From an uncultured Senegalimassilia sp. (lineage in GTDB: Bacteria; Actinomycetota; Coriobacteriia; Coriobacteriales; Eggerthellaceae): DNA of 64,000 nucleotides. The position numbers and the translations under genes were made by a program. The notes under the pieces are model-generated. The model saw only the letters and a program-made list of their open reading frames with translations, made no database searches and was not told where the DNA came from. Below are positions 9,567 through 18,114 of the stretch, one piece after another; within the stretch, counting starts at the first letter, position 1, and the number at the start of each line of letters is the position of its first letter. The stretch spans positions 124,001-188,000 of the forward strand of contig NZ_CAKTVU010000003.1 of NCBI RefSeq assembly GCF_934630535.1, written 5' to 3'.

Positions 9567-12059
9567 ATGGCAGAGGCGCTGTACCGCAAATACCGTCCGC
9601 AGATCTTCGAGGACGTGGTGGGGCAGGAGCAGATCGAGCGCACCATCAAGAACGCCATCGAGCAGGACAAGGTCAGCCACGCCTACCTGTTCTGCGGCCC
9701 GCGCGGCACGGGTAAAACCACCACGGCACGCCTTCTTGCGAAAGCACTGCTGTGCGAAAAGGGCCCCACGCCCGACCCGGACGGCACCTGCGAGGATTGC
9801 CAGATGATCGCCGAGGGCGTGCACCCCGACGTCTACGAGCTCGACGCGGCAAGCCGTACGGGCGTGGAGAACGTGCGCGAGGAGATCATCAACCGCGTGC
9901 AGTTCGCGCCCACGCGCGGCCGCTACAAGGTCTACATCATCGACGAGGTCCACATGCTGTCCATCGCAGCGTTCAACGCGCTGCTCAAAACGCTGGAGGA
10001 ACCTCCCGATCACGTGGTGTTCATCCTGGCCACCACCGACCCGCAGAAAGTGCCGGAGACCATCCATTCGCGTTGTCAGCGCTTCGATTTCCGCCGTATA
10101 TCCAACGAGTCCATCGTCTCGCGCCTGGGCGCGGTGTGCGTGGCCGAGGGCGTGGAGTTCGAAGGCGATGCGCTCGATCTGATCGCGCACCATGCCGGCG
10201 GCGGCATGCGCAACGCGCTCACCTCGCTCGAGCAGACCATCGCGTTCGGCGAGGGCAAGGTCACGCTGGCGGTTGCCGAACGCATGCTCGGCGGCGTGGA
10301 CTCCGGCGATCTGGCCAACATCGTTCAGGCGCTGGGGAAGCGCGATGCCGCAGCATGCTTCAACTGGGTGGCGGAGTTCGTCGAATCGGGCTCCGACCTG
10401 GCGCAGTTCGCGCGCGAGCTTGCCCAGCACGTGCGCAACCTGTATGTGATGAGCCTGGCGGGTACCGATGTGGCGCTTGACGTCAGCGCGTCGGAGCGCC
10501 GTCAGCTTGCCGATGAACTGCCCCTGTTCGGTACCGATCGCCTGGCGCGCATGCTGCAGGTGCTCGGCGACGTCATGGCCGAGCTGAAAACCTCCACCAA
10601 CCCGCGCCTGTCGTTCGAGATCGGCTGTACGCGCATGGTTCGGCCGGAAGGCGACCTGACGCTTGCCGCGCTCGCGGAGCGCGTCGAGGCCTTGGAGCGC
10701 TCCGGGGTTGCCGTGGTCCCGGCGGCAGCTGCGATGCATGCCGTCCCGGCAGCGCCCGTTTCGGCTCCCGCACCTGCGGCTCCGGCCCCCGCACCCGCGT
10801 CGGTTGCGGCTCCCGCAAACCCTGCGTCGGTTGCGGCTCCGGCGGCTGCACCGCAGGCGGCTCCTCGTCCGGCTGTCGCCGAACGTCCTGCTGCCGCGCC
10901 CGCTCCCGCCGCGCCCGTTGCCTCGGCGGCTCCGGCTCCGGCACCCGCTCCGTCGGCCCCGGCAGCTACGCCTGCTCCCGCCGTACCCGTAGCGGGCGGT
11001 GCGAACCCGCAGCTGGCGGCCACCATGGAAAACCCCGCGGCGCTGCAGCGCATGTGGCAGGCGGCGCTTGCCGAGCTCAAGCGCAAGAAGGCCGCCTACG
11101 GCGTGTTGTTCTTGGGCACGAAGGCCGTGTGGAACGCGCAGACGGGCATGCTCGCCATCGAGTTCCCCAAGGAGAACGCCTTCGCGTTCAAGGCCGTTCA
11201 GAAGCCGGACGTGCAGACGGCGGTGGCCGAGGCACTGGCGCAGTCGTGTGCGGGCCAGGCGGTGCCGTTCGCGTATCAGCAGGCGGGAGCGGCCCCCGTC
11301 GCCGCGGCGACCCCCGCGCCCTCCCGCCCGCAGCTAGCGCAGGTGCGTTCTGCGGCGCAGATGCCCGCGCAGCCGGCTCCTTCCCGCCCGCAACCGCAGG
11401 CCCAGCCTGCGCAACGTCAGATGCCGGCGGCTCAGCAGCGTCCGGCCGCGCCCGCGCCTATGGCCCAGCAGCGCCCTGCTGCACCCGCAGCAGCACCGGC
11501 CCCCGCGGTGCCGCAGCGCCCGCAACGGGCTGCAGCGGACATGCCGCCGTGGGAGGACGATCAGGTCCCTTACGGAGACATGGACGCTCCCACGCCCGAT
11601 GACGAGCTTCTCAACGCGCCGGCCGGTCCCGCCCGCGCCGCGCAGCCGCATCCTGCCGGTGCGGGGGCGCCCCGCCCGGCGGCGCGCCCGCAGGCAGTTC
11701 CTGTGACGGCGCAACGCCCGGCGCCCCCTCAGGCGGGCATGCCGCAGTCTCAGCCCGCGCAGCGCCCCGTGGCCTCCGCGCAGCCTGCCGCCGTGCCTTT
11801 CCCGGCTCAGCCGGCCCCCGCGGCTCCGGCCCAGGCGGCTTCTGCAGCACCGGTCCAACCGGCTTCCGCGCCCGCGCCTGCTCCGGCACCGGCCGGTCCC
11901 GCTGCGCACCCCGCAGCGTCCGCACAACCTGCCGGCGCTCCCTTCCCGGCCCAGCCGGCGCCTTCCTGCGAGGGAGCTCCGCAAACCCCCGACGAGCTGC
12001 AGGCGGTGCTGCAAGCGGGCTTCGGTGGCGGCGTGACGTTCGAAGAAGTCAAGGAATAG
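9567..12059 (+). CDS. dnaX: DNA polymerase III subunit gamma/tau (clamp loader)
   Basis: 830 aa ATPase of the replication clamp loader. Walker A GPRGTGKT is at about residue 44, a zinc-type cysteine set (CEKGPTPDPDGTCEDC) follows, the DEVHML Walker B is at about 126, and the sensor region LATTDPQKVPETIHSRCQRF is near 150. Domain III extends to about 365. After this come two long Ala/Pro-rich stretches (roughly 370-480 and 580-790) around a compact domain (about 480-570, LQRMWQAALAELKRKKAAYG). A stretch of acidic residues (PPWEDDQVPYGDMD) lies in the second linker. The start at 9567 follows GCAAGGAG. No slippery A-rich site was seen, so a separate gamma product is not predicted. ybaB and recR follow, the usual order. 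Confidence 0.96.
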   Translation: MAEALYRKYRPQIFEDVVGQEQIERTIKNAIEQDKVSHAYLFCGPRGTGKTTTARLLAKALLCEKGPTPDPDGTCEDCQMIAEGVHPDVYELDAASRTGVENVREEIINRVQFAPTRGRYKVYIIDEVHMLSIAAFNALLKTLEEPPDHVVFILATTDPQKVPETIHSRCQRFDFRRISNESIVSRLGAVCVAEGVEFEGDALDLIAHHAGGGMRNALTSLEQTIAFGEGKVTLAVAERMLGGVDSGDLANIVQALGKRDAAACFNWVAEFVESGSDLAQFARELAQHVRNLYVMSLAGTDVALDVSASERRQLADELPLFGTDRLARMLQVLGDVMAELKTSTNPRLSFEIGCTRMVRPEGDLTLAALAERVEALERSGVAVVPAAAAMHAVPAAPVSAPAPAAPAPAPASVAAPANPASVAAPAAAPQAAPRPAVAERPAAAPAPAAPVASAAPAPAPAPSAPAATPAPAVPVAGGANPQLAATMENPAALQRMWQAALAELKRKKAAYGVLFLGTKAVWNAQTGMLAIEFPKENAFAFKAVQKPDVQTAVAEALAQSCAGQAVPFAYQQAGAAPVAAATPAPSRPQLAQVRSAAQMPAQPAPSRPQPQAQPAQRQMPAAQQRPAAPAPMAQQRPAAPAAAPAPAVPQRPQRAAADMPPWEDDQVPYGDMDAPTPDDELLNAPAGPARAAQPHPAGAGAPRPAARPQAVPVTAQRPAPPQAGMPQSQPAQRPVASAQPAAVPFPAQPAPAAPAQAASAAPVQPASAPAPAPAPAGPAAHPAASAQPAGAPFPAQPAPSCEGAPQTPDELQAVLQAGFGGGVTFEEVKE

Positions 12060-12066
12060 CGCACAT

Positions 12067-12088
12067 CCGGGCGTATGCCCGGTACAAT
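12067..12088 (+). promoter_or_regulatory. Small hairpin and -10 box before ybaB
   Basis: CCGGGC-GTAT-GCCCGG abuts TACAAT (12083-12088), 46 bases before the ybaB ATG. The hairpin could partly terminate dnaX transcripts, and the hexamer could start a ybaB-recR transcript. Confidence 0.35.
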
Positions 12089-12134
12089 GCAATGGTTTGA
12101 AACCCGTACATTCGCGATTAGAACAGGAAACGAT

Positions 12135-12479
12135 ATGGGACGTAAAGGCGGATTCCCCGGCGGCGGCATGGGCAACATGGGCGCCATGATGAAGCAGGCT
12201 CAGAAGATGCAGGCAGAGCTTGCCCGCGCGCAGGAGGAGATCAAGGACATGACCTTCGAGGCCTCCGCCGGCGGCGGCATGGTCAAGGCGGTCGCTCAGG
12301 GCGACAACAGCCTGGTCAGCCTGACCATCGATCCCGAGGCGGTCGACCCCGAGGACGTGGAGATGCTGCAGGACATGATCACTGCGGCCGTCAACGAGGC
12401 GCTGCGCGGCGTGGCCGACCTGGGCGCCCAGCGTATCAACGCCGCAACGGGCGGTATGAGCATCCCTGGCCTGATGTAG
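12135..12479 (+). CDS. ybaB: YbaB/EbfC family nucleoid-associated protein
   Basis: 114 aa, the family's usual size. A Gly/Met-rich N-terminus (GGFPGGGMGNMGAMMKQAQK) leads into the helix MQAELARAQEEI, then the conserved beta region with ASAGGGMVKAVAQGDNSLVSL and IDPEAVDPEDVEMLQDMI. The family forms dimers that bind DNA and compact it; a role near RecR in recombination is often proposed. The start at 12135 is preceded by AGGAAACG at correct spacing. recR begins 12 bases after the stop, so the two are co-transcribed. Confidence 0.95.
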   Translation: MGRKGGFPGGGMGNMGAMMKQAQKMQAELARAQEEIKDMTFEASAGGGMVKAVAQGDNSLVSLTIDPEAVDPEDVEMLQDMITAAVNEALRGVADLGAQRINAATGGMSIPGLM

Positions 12480-12491
12480 GGAAGCGGTTCC

Positions 12492-13088
12492 GTGCAATCG
12501 GCTCCCGCAATCCAAAAGCTGCTTGACGAGCTCGAGCGCCTTCCCGGCGTGGGCCCGAAATCGGCGCAGCGCATGGCTTACTGGATCTTGAATTCCGACC
12601 GCGCCACCGCGCTGCGCTTGGCGCAGGCCATCGTGGAGGTGAAGGACACGGTGCATTTCTGCAGCCGTTGTTTCAACTACGCCGAGGAAGACCTATGCGA
12701 GATCTGCCGTTCGACCAGCCGTAACCAGCAGCTGCTGTGCGTGGTTAGCGAGCCGCGCGACATCCCGCCCATCGAACGCACCGCCGTGTTTCAAGGCGTG
12801 TACCACGTGCTGGGAGGCGCCTTGTCGCCCATGGACGGCATCGGCCCTGATGATCTTCGCATTCCCCAGCTGATGCAACGCCTGGGCAGCGAGGACATCC
12901 AGGAGGTGGTGCTGGCAACCAACCCCAACGTGGAAGGGGAGACCACGGCAGCTTACCTGGCGCGCCTGATCAAGCCCTTGGGCATCAAGGTCACGCGTCT
13001 TGCCAGCGGCCTGCCCGTGGGAGGCGACCTGGAGTTCGCCGACGAGGTGACGCTTGGCAGGGCGCTGGAAGCCAGGCGCGTCCTGTGA
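12492..13088 (+). CDS. recR: Recombination mediator RecR
   Basis: 198 aa, full length. Helix-hairpin-helix ERLPGVGPKSAQRMAYWIL is at about residues 13-31. The C4 zinc finger CSRC...CEIC is at about 57-72. The Toprim domain contains EPRDIPPIERT and the loop ATNPNVEGETTAAYLARL, followed by the C-terminal Walker-like RLASGLPVGGDLEFADEVTLGRAL. RecR with RecO loads RecA at gaps. The start codon is GTG; an ATG is not available at this position, and the GGGAAGCGG just after the ybaB stop is the ribosome binding site. A strong terminator follows. Confidence 0.97.
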   Translation: MQSAPAIQKLLDELERLPGVGPKSAQRMAYWILNSDRATALRLAQAIVEVKDTVHFCSRCFNYAEEDLCEICRSTSRNQQLLCVVSEPRDIPPIERTAVFQGVYHVLGGALSPMDGIGPDDLRIPQLMQRLGSEDIQEVVLATNPNVEGETTAAYLARLIKPLGIKVTRLASGLPVGGDLEFADEVTLGRALEARRVL

Positions 13089-13140
13089 ACGCGGTCTTCG
13101 CCGGACGCATTATCAAGGCGGCGTAAGCTTCCGAAAACGA

Positions 13141-13182
13141 ACGAGGGTCTCGCGGCGATCGGCTGCGAGACCCTCGTGTTTT
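13141..13182 (+). terminator. Intrinsic terminator of recR
   Basis: A perfect 13-bp stem ACGAGGGTCTCGC / GCGAGACCCTCGT with an 11-base loop is followed by GTTTT. Confidence 0.92.
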
Positions 13183-13210
13183 GCCCTGCGATATAACGCG
13201 GGCGCAGAAA

Positions 13211-13257
13211 AAGGGATTCCGCCCCCTCCAAAAAACGGAATCCCTCCTTTTCCTTTT
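13211..13257 (+). terminator. Second terminator-like hairpin with long T-rich tail
   Basis: GGGATTCCG pairs with CGGAATCCC around 14 bases, then TCCTTTTCCTTTTT. It lies only 30 bases after the recR terminator with no gene between, so it probably belonged to a gene lost before the IS arrived, or acts as backup. The remainder of the 13258-13407 gap is AT-rich and holds nothing recognised. Confidence 0.7.
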
Positions 13258-13407
13258 TACGAAGCCGAAGCTATCGAAAAAAGCAAAATCATTATAGCAA
13301 TCGCTTCACGGAATATCAATAAATCCTATCAATCATAGGCGCTTCCTTGGATGCAGCGTATCGAGCTTGATTCGCAACCTCATCCAAACACTTTGCATTT
13401 GTTCTCG

Positions 13408-13471
13408 AACTCAACCGCACACGTCCGGCTGAGTTCGAGAATTCCTTTCTGGAGGCGAGGGCCGAAGGCCC
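13408..13471 (+). repeat. 64-bp direct repeat, left copy
   Basis: Identical to 14987-15050 except T at 13450 where the other copy has C. Its first part is itself palindromic: TCTCGAACTCA (13403-13413) with TGAGTTCGAGA (13430-13440) around 16 bases. It ends 21 bases before the transposase start. Confidence 0.95.
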
Positions 13472-13492
13472 TCCCGAGAGAAAGGAAAGAGC

Positions 13493-14752
13493 ATGAGGAA
13501 AAACGCGCCGAAGCCCTACCGCAGGCTGGACAAGGCCGACCGGATCGCGATCGAGAGGGGCCTGGACAAGCGCAAGCCGTGCAGGCAGATGGCCCGCGAG
13601 CTGGGACGGTCGCCCTCGACAATCGCCGACGAGGTGGCGCGCAACCGCACGGTGTGCCGCGGGCCGAACAAGGGCGGCCGCGCCGCGAAGGCCCCCGAGG
13701 ACGCCTGCCCCAAGCTCCTGGAATGGCCGCGCTGCTGCAACGGGTGCAGGTTCCGCCGATACCACTGCTCGAGGAGATGGAGGTGCGAGTACTCGGCCGC
13801 AAGGGCGCAGGCGCTCGCCGACGCCGAGCTGCGCGAGTCGCGCATGGGCGTCGACCGGGGCGAGGCCGAGTTCGAGCGCGCCATGGGGCTGATCAGGTAC
13901 GACGTCGCGCGCGGGCTGTCGCCCGAGCAGATCGCGCTGGCCAGGGGGGCCGAGGTCGGGGCGTCGGCGTCGACCATATACAGGTGGATAGAGCGCGGCT
14001 ACGCCGGGATGAGCAGCCTGGAGCTGCGGCGCAGGCGCGGATACAAGCCGCGCTCTCGCGCCAAGCCGCCCAGGCAGACGGCGCACGGCGAGGCGCGCTC
14101 CTTCGCCGCCTTCATGGGGCTTCCCGAGGAGGAGCGCGCCGCCGCCTGCGAGATGGACACCGTGATAGGGCTCAAATCCGACCGACGGTGCCTGCTCACA
14201 TTGTACCTGAGGGCGTTCAGGTTCCAGCTCGCGCTGGCGATGCCCGACAAGACGGCGGCGTCGACCGGATCGGCGCTCGACATGCTGGAAAAGGCGGCGC
14301 CGAGAGCGTTCCGAAGGCTGTTCTCCCTTCTCCTGACCGACAACGGCGCCGAGTTCGCCGACTGCGAGGGCATCGAGCGCTCCGCGCTCGACCCTGCGGC
14401 CAAGCGCTGCTCGGTGCACTACTGCGACGTGCGCCAGTCCCAGCAGAAGGGCAGCTGCGAGCGCAACCACGTCGAGCTGCGCAAGATATTGCCCAAGGGG
14501 CGAGGGATAAGCTTCGACCGGCTCACAGGGCGCGACTGCGCCGTGCTGATGTCGCAGCTCAACTCCGAGCCCAGGCCGTCCCTGGGCGGCATGTGCGCCA
14601 TCGACATGCTGCTGGCGGCGCTCGGCGGCGACGGCCGCGAGCTGCTCGACGCGCTGGGGGTCGAGAAGGTCGCCTACGAGAAGCTGGACATGACGCTCGA
14701 GGCGATCGAGGCCGCCCGACGCGGGCGCGGCGAGAGGCCCCTGGTGCCGTAG
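13493..14752 (+). CDS. IS30 family transposase
   Basis: 419 aa DDE recombinase. The N-terminal helix-turn-helix (about 20-50, QMARELGRSPSTIADEVARN) is typical of IS30. A Cys-rich patch (CPKLLEWPRCCNGCRFRRYHC) at about 75-95 may bind zinc, and a second HTH-like region lies at about 140-180. The integrase core has catalytic Asp at about 222 (EMDTVIG), Asp at about 283 (LTDNGAEF) and Glu at about 323 (GSCERNHVELRKILPKG), matching the IS30 pattern including the closing PKG. All three residues are present and the frame is intact, so the enzyme may be active. The start follows GAGAAAGGAAAGAGC. Arg-rich codon use (CGC, AGG) differs somewhat from neighbours, consistent with transfer. Confidence 0.93.
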   Translation: MRKNAPKPYRRLDKADRIAIERGLDKRKPCRQMARELGRSPSTIADEVARNRTVCRGPNKGGRAAKAPEDACPKLLEWPRCCNGCRFRRYHCSRRWRCEYSAARAQALADAELRESRMGVDRGEAEFERAMGLIRYDVARGLSPEQIALARGAEVGASASTIYRWIERGYAGMSSLELRRRRGYKPRSRAKPPRQTAHGEARSFAAFMGLPEEERAAACEMDTVIGLKSDRRCLLTLYLRAFRFQLALAMPDKTAASTGSALDMLEKAAPRAFRRLFSLLLTDNGAEFADCEGIERSALDPAAKRCSVHYCDVRQSQQKGSCERNHVELRKILPKGRGISFDRLTGRDCAVLMSQLNSEPRPSLGGMCAIDMLLAALGGDGRELLDALGVEKVAYEKLDMTLEAIEAARRGRGERPLVP

Positions 14753-14986
14753 CGGCAACCGGGAAAACCGAATAGGCAAGGCCCTCCAGCCCGTCCGGAT
14801 GAGTCCGAAAACCGACCCGGACGGGCCGGCGGAGCCATGCCCCGAACTCAGCCGAACACCCCGTTTCGCCGCGGTCCGAGCCATATCGGCCCGGGAAGAC
14901 GCGGGACGGGAGCGCGAGCGCCCGTCCGGCTAACTGCGAAAACCCCGTTTACGCCGCAAGTGTCCGGCTAACAATGAAAATCAACC

Positions 14987-15050
14987 AACTCAACCGCACA
15001 CGTCCGGCTGAGTTCGAGAATTCCTTTCCGGAGGCGAGGGCCGAAGGCCC
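14987..15050 (+). repeat. 64-bp direct repeat, right copy
   Basis: Same orientation as 13408-13471, one mismatch in 64. After the repeat the sequence diverges at once from the IS 5' region (GGTCATG instead of TCCCGAG), so only the leading 64 bp of an IS end is present here. Confidence 0.95.
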
Positions 15051-15088
15051 GGTCATGAACGCAGGACGTGTGTCGAAGGGGGCCGTGC

Positions 15089-15094
15089 TATACT
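15089..15094 (+). promoter_or_regulatory. Putative -10 box of the mob fusion gene
   Basis: TATACT lies 39 bases downstream of the right IS repeat. The -35 is not clear. The IS boundary therefore lies immediately upstream of this promoter. Confidence 0.45.
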
Positions 15095-15116
15095 TTCCGC
15101 ACGAAAGGATATGCGC

Positions 15117-16460
15117 ATGATCAAGTTCCCAAGTCCCGCGGTCTCCATCGTCGGGCGCCATAACTCAGGAAAAACAACCCTTATCGAGAAGCTCATCGCC
15201 GAGCTGGTCGGCCGTGGTTTGGACGTGGGCAGCGTCAAGCATCACAGCCATGTGGGGTTCGATATCGACATTCCCGGGAAAGATTCGTGGCGGCATCGCC
15301 ACGCCGGCGCCAGCGAGACGGTTATCGCGGCTCCCGGCCAGATGGCGCGGATCAAAACCACCGATGGGGAAGCGGAGTGCAGCGATATCGTGGCGAGCAT
15401 GCCCGGTCATGACGTCGTGATCGTCGAGGGCTATCGCAAAAGCGGCCTGCCCACCATCGAGATCATGCGCGCCGGCAACAAGGCCGATGCCCGAACCGCC
15501 GAGGTGTTCGCCGAAGGCGCCCGCAAGGGTTGGGCGTTGGGAACGGATTTCACCCAGTTCGGACGCGGGGGCATGCCCCATGCGGCAGACGTCCATCCTG
15601 ACGACCATCCCGTGGCGCAACCTTTGGGCAAGGACGAGGAAGATCGTCTCGCGTGCACCTATCCCGACCATGACGACATCTCCAATAAGATGCCCACGGC
15701 GGCGACCGTCGCGGTGGTCACCGATATCCCCATGGCGGCACAAGCCGCCAAAATCTACGGCATCCCGGCTTTCGATATCAACGATGTGGCGGGGTTGGCG
15801 GATTATGTGGAAGCGCACTTCGTGCGCCCGCGCGTCTCGATCGTCATCCAAGCTGGCGGCGAGAGCCGCCGCATGGGTCGCAGCAAGGCCACGGTCCCGT
15901 TCTGCGGCCGGCCGCTCATCTGCCGCCTTGTCGAGAGGCTCTCGCCGGTGGCCGACGAGCTCATCATCACCACCAACGAGCCGAACGAGCTTGCGTTTCT
16001 TCAAGAGCAGTATCCTGAGCTGGGCATCCGCTTCCAAACCGACCTCATCAAGGAGCGTGGCGCGCTGCCGGGCCTTTACACGGCCCTTCGCTGCGCCCGC
16101 AACCCGTATGTGGCCGTCGTGGCCTGCGACATGGTGCTCGCGTCGCCGTCGCTCGTGGTCGCCGAAGCGCTCGAGATGACCAGGACGGGGGCGGACGCCG
16201 TGGTGCCTGTCAACAAGCACGGCTTCGAGCCGTTTCATGCCATCTATCGCCGCATGGGCTGCCTGCCGGCCGTGCGCGAGGCGCTCAATGAGGGGGAGAA
16301 GCGCGCCCAGGTGTTCTTCAACCAGGTTAACGTGTGCGAATTCCCGCAAAGGAAGGTGCTCGCGGCAGAACCCATGGGCGGGTGCTTCATGAACGCGAAC
16401 ACGCCCGAAGAGCTGGCGGCGCTCGAGCGCATCATACAAGATCGCATCGAGTGCGAGTAA
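15117..16460 (+). CDS. Molybdopterin-guanine dinucleotide biosynthesis MobB-MobA fusion
   Basis: 447 aa bifunctional protein for the last step of bis-MGD cofactor synthesis. Residues 1-165 are MobB-like: Walker A VGRHNSGKTTLIEKLI at about 12-27, a His-rich SVKHHSHVGFDID loop, and VVIVEGYRKSGLPTIEI. Residues 240-447 are MobA: nucleotide-binding IQAGGESRRMGRSKA, TDLIKERGALPGLYTAL, ACDMV (metal-binding Asp) and the C-terminal GGCFMNANTPEEL. The linker holds part of the MobB C-terminal region. Start 15117 is preferred over the in-frame ATG at 15111 because AAGG lies 8 bases before it but only 2 before the other. It supplies cofactor for molybdoenzymes such as those abundant in Eggerthellaceae; none is in the window. 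Confidence 0.93.
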   Translation: MIKFPSPAVSIVGRHNSGKTTLIEKLIAELVGRGLDVGSVKHHSHVGFDIDIPGKDSWRHRHAGASETVIAAPGQMARIKTTDGEAECSDIVASMPGHDVVIVEGYRKSGLPTIEIMRAGNKADARTAEVFAEGARKGWALGTDFTQFGRGGMPHAADVHPDDHPVAQPLGKDEEDRLACTYPDHDDISNKMPTAATVAVVTDIPMAAQAAKIYGIPAFDINDVAGLADYVEAHFVRPRVSIVIQAGGESRRMGRSKATVPFCGRPLICRLVERLSPVADELIITTNEPNELAFLQEQYPELGIRFQTDLIKERGALPGLYTALRCARNPYVAVVACDMVLASPSLVVAEALEMTRTGADAVVPVNKHGFEPFHAIYRRMGCLPAVREALNEGEKRAQVFFNQVNVCEFPQRKVLAAEPMGGCFMNANTPEELAALERIIQDRIECE

Positions 16461-16591
16461 CGCCATGTGAAGCGCGCGTCCGACCCGCGCCGATTTCGCG
16501 CAGATTATGACGCGAATCCGTCGCGCGCGGTGGTGATGCGCTAATCTTCGCCGCGGCATAAGCGCGTGGAAGTCAACAAGGGGGAAAGCGA

Positions 16592-17764
16592 ATGCCGAAT
16601 ATCGCAGACATCATAGAAGTGGCCGAGGAGCTTGAGGATAAGGCCATCATTCCGGCATCGAAGCGCTGTGTGGCCGTGCGAAACCGCAACGCTTCGTGCC
16701 GCAAGTGCATCGATGCCTGCCCGGCCGACGCCATCAGCGTGCATAACAACGTGCTCAGCGTCAATCATAGGGCCTGCGTGGCGTGCGGCGCCTGCACGGT
16801 GGTGTGCCCCACCGAGGCGCTGATTCCCGTGCGCCCGGCCGACGAGGCGCTTGAGCAGGCGGCCGCCGAGGCCATGGCGGCCCTTGACGGGCGCGCGGTC
16901 GTCGCGTGCGCCCGCATCGCCTCGAAGGGCCTGGCGGACCCGCACAGGTTCGCCGAGGTGCCCTGCCTGGCGCGCGTCGACGAAAGCGTGCTGCTCGGCT
17001 TGGCGGCGGTCGGCGCCAAGGACATCGTGCTGGTGGACGGGTGCTGCAAAACCTGCAGGTTCAGGGCAACTTCCCCTGGCGTGGACGAAACCATCGCCTC
17101 GGCGAACAGTCTGATGCAAGCGCAGGGAGCGTCGGCGATAGTTTCGCGCGCGTCGGAGTTTCCCGAAGGGCTGGCGCTCAAGAATGCGAACAGCCTGCTC
17201 GGCGAGGCGCGCCGCGGCTTTTTCACCAGCGCAACCTCCTGGACGGCAAGTGCGGCGGGCAAGACCGCCGAGATGGTCATTCGCAAAAACCTCGGCATGC
17301 AGGCCAAGGACGCCACGCTTCGCGAACAGCTGGGGGCGGGCGCATCGGGCACGCTGCCCCAGTTCCAGGAACGGCGCCGCAGCCAGGTGCTCGATGCCAT
17401 GGACCGTTTGGGGGAACCTGCCGTCGAGCAGGTCGAGACGCGCCTGTTCGGCAGGGTGGAGATCGACGCCTCCGCATGCAATTCCTGCGGCATGTGCGCG
17501 GTGTTCTGCCCTACGGGAGCGCTCAGCAAATCCACCATCAAGCCTAGCCCTAACGCCGACGGCACGCCCGACGGCGGCAGCTTCCTCGAGTTCTCCTGCG
17601 CCGAATGCGTGCAGTGCGGGTTGTGCGTGGATGCGTGTATGAAGAAGTGCATCACGGTAAGCCCAACGGTGCGCACCGCCGAGCTCTTCGACTTCGAGCC
17701 GCGTTTCATCTATCTGCCGAAACCCCAGGCCAGACTGGGAATCTTGTCGAGTTTCAAGCGGTAG
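16592..17764 (+). CDS. Multi-cluster 4Fe-4S protein with MvhD-like central domain
   Basis: 390 aa, soluble, no signal peptide. An N-terminal dicluster ferredoxin (about residues 36-75: CRKCIDACP, then CVACGACTVVCP) is followed by a central part (about 95-165) with VACARIA, VPCLARVDESVLLGL and VDGCCKTCRF. That central part resembles the MvhD/FrhD electron-transfer domain in layout of cysteines and the 'VPC.gRVD' motif. A second dicluster ferredoxin lies at about 297-355 (CNSCGMCAVFCP, CAECVQCGLCVDAC). Such proteins pass electrons between oxidoreductases; the partner is not encoded next to it. The start follows GGGGGAAAGCG. It lies downstream of mob with a 131-base gap, so shared regulation is possible but unproven. 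Confidence 0.75.
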   Translation: MPNIADIIEVAEELEDKAIIPASKRCVAVRNRNASCRKCIDACPADAISVHNNVLSVNHRACVACGACTVVCPTEALIPVRPADEALEQAAAEAMAALDGRAVVACARIASKGLADPHRFAEVPCLARVDESVLLGLAAVGAKDIVLVDGCCKTCRFRATSPGVDETIASANSLMQAQGASAIVSRASEFPEGLALKNANSLLGEARRGFFTSATSWTASAAGKTAEMVIRKNLGMQAKDATLREQLGAGASGTLPQFQERRRSQVLDAMDRLGEPAVEQVETRLFGRVEIDASACNSCGMCAVFCPTGALSKSTIKPSPNADGTPDGGSFLEFSCAECVQCGLCVDACMKKCITVSPTVRTAELFDFEPRFIYLPKPQARLGILSSFKR

Positions 17765-17851
17765 TCGCGCATGTGGTGACAAATTTCGAAAAAAGTCGTC
17801 GCAGATGCCGGATGGTTATGCTAATATATTCCCCGCTGCGAAAGCAGCAAT

Positions 17852-17928
17852 CGGGATGTGGCTCAGCTTGGTAGAGCGCTGCGTTCGGGACGCAGAGGCC
17901 GCAGGTTCAAATCCTGTCATCCCGACCA
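17852..17928 (+). tRNA. tRNA-Pro (anticodon CGG)
   Basis: 77 nt cloverleaf. Acceptor CGGGATG pairs with CATCCCG. The D-arm is GCTC..GAGC. The anticodon stem CTGCG/CGCAG holds the loop TTCGGGA (anticodon CGG). The T-arm carries GGTTCAAATCC. CCA is encoded. Confidence 0.96.
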
Positions 17929-17938
17929 TTGCATGGTC

Positions 17939-17966
17939 AAGGCTCGGTGTTCGCACCGGGCCTTTT
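17939..17966 (+). terminator. Terminator after tRNA-Pro
   Basis: AAGGCTCGGTG-TTCG-CACCGGGCCTT stem with one G-T pair, followed by a T run. Confidence 0.9.
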
Positions 17967-18045
17967 TCGTGCAAGCGCGCATATTCATCGGGACACCGCT
18001 TCAGCGCGTGTGCTTTTCATCGAAGGTGCGCCGCTGCGCTGCGGT

Positions 18046-18051
18046 TATGCT
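18046..18051 (+). promoter_or_regulatory. Putative -10 box of tatA
   Basis: TATGCT lies 64 bases before the tatA start, with TAAAGT adjacent. No clear -35. Confidence 0.35.
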
Positions 18052-18114
18052 AAAGTACGCGGCGTTGCATTTCACGGCCCGATGCCCGGGCTGGGACGAG
18101 TACTTGGAGGACAC

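Larger units (their letters stand above)
13408..14986 (+). mobile_element. IS30-type insertion sequence
   Basis: One transposase gene flanked by short non-coding ends. The left end carries a 64-bp sequence (13408-13471) that recurs right after the element (14987-15050), so the unit is 1,579 bp measured repeat to repeat. The right non-coding end (14753-14986) has two copies of GTCCGGCTAAC, while the left end has CGTCCGGCTGAG; these are direct rather than inverted, so the true terminal inverted repeats and target duplication are not settled by eye. The borders given are therefore provisional. Confidence 0.7.
14753..15116. other. Right end of the IS and promoter region of the mob gene
   Basis: Non-coding gap of 364 bases. 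It holds a GC-rich tail of the IS, two GTCCGGCTAAC copies (near 14924 and 14962), the second 64-bp repeat copy (14987-15050), and a TATACT (15089-15094) 23 bases before the mob start. No other gene is seen. Confidence 0.6.

Noticed and set aside
9567..12059. Programmed frameshift in dnaX giving gamma
   Set aside because: No A-rich slippery heptamer with a downstream stop was seen in the sequence after domain III.
13408..15050. Composite transposon carrying cargo
   Set aside because: Only one transposase gene lies between the repeats; no passenger gene.
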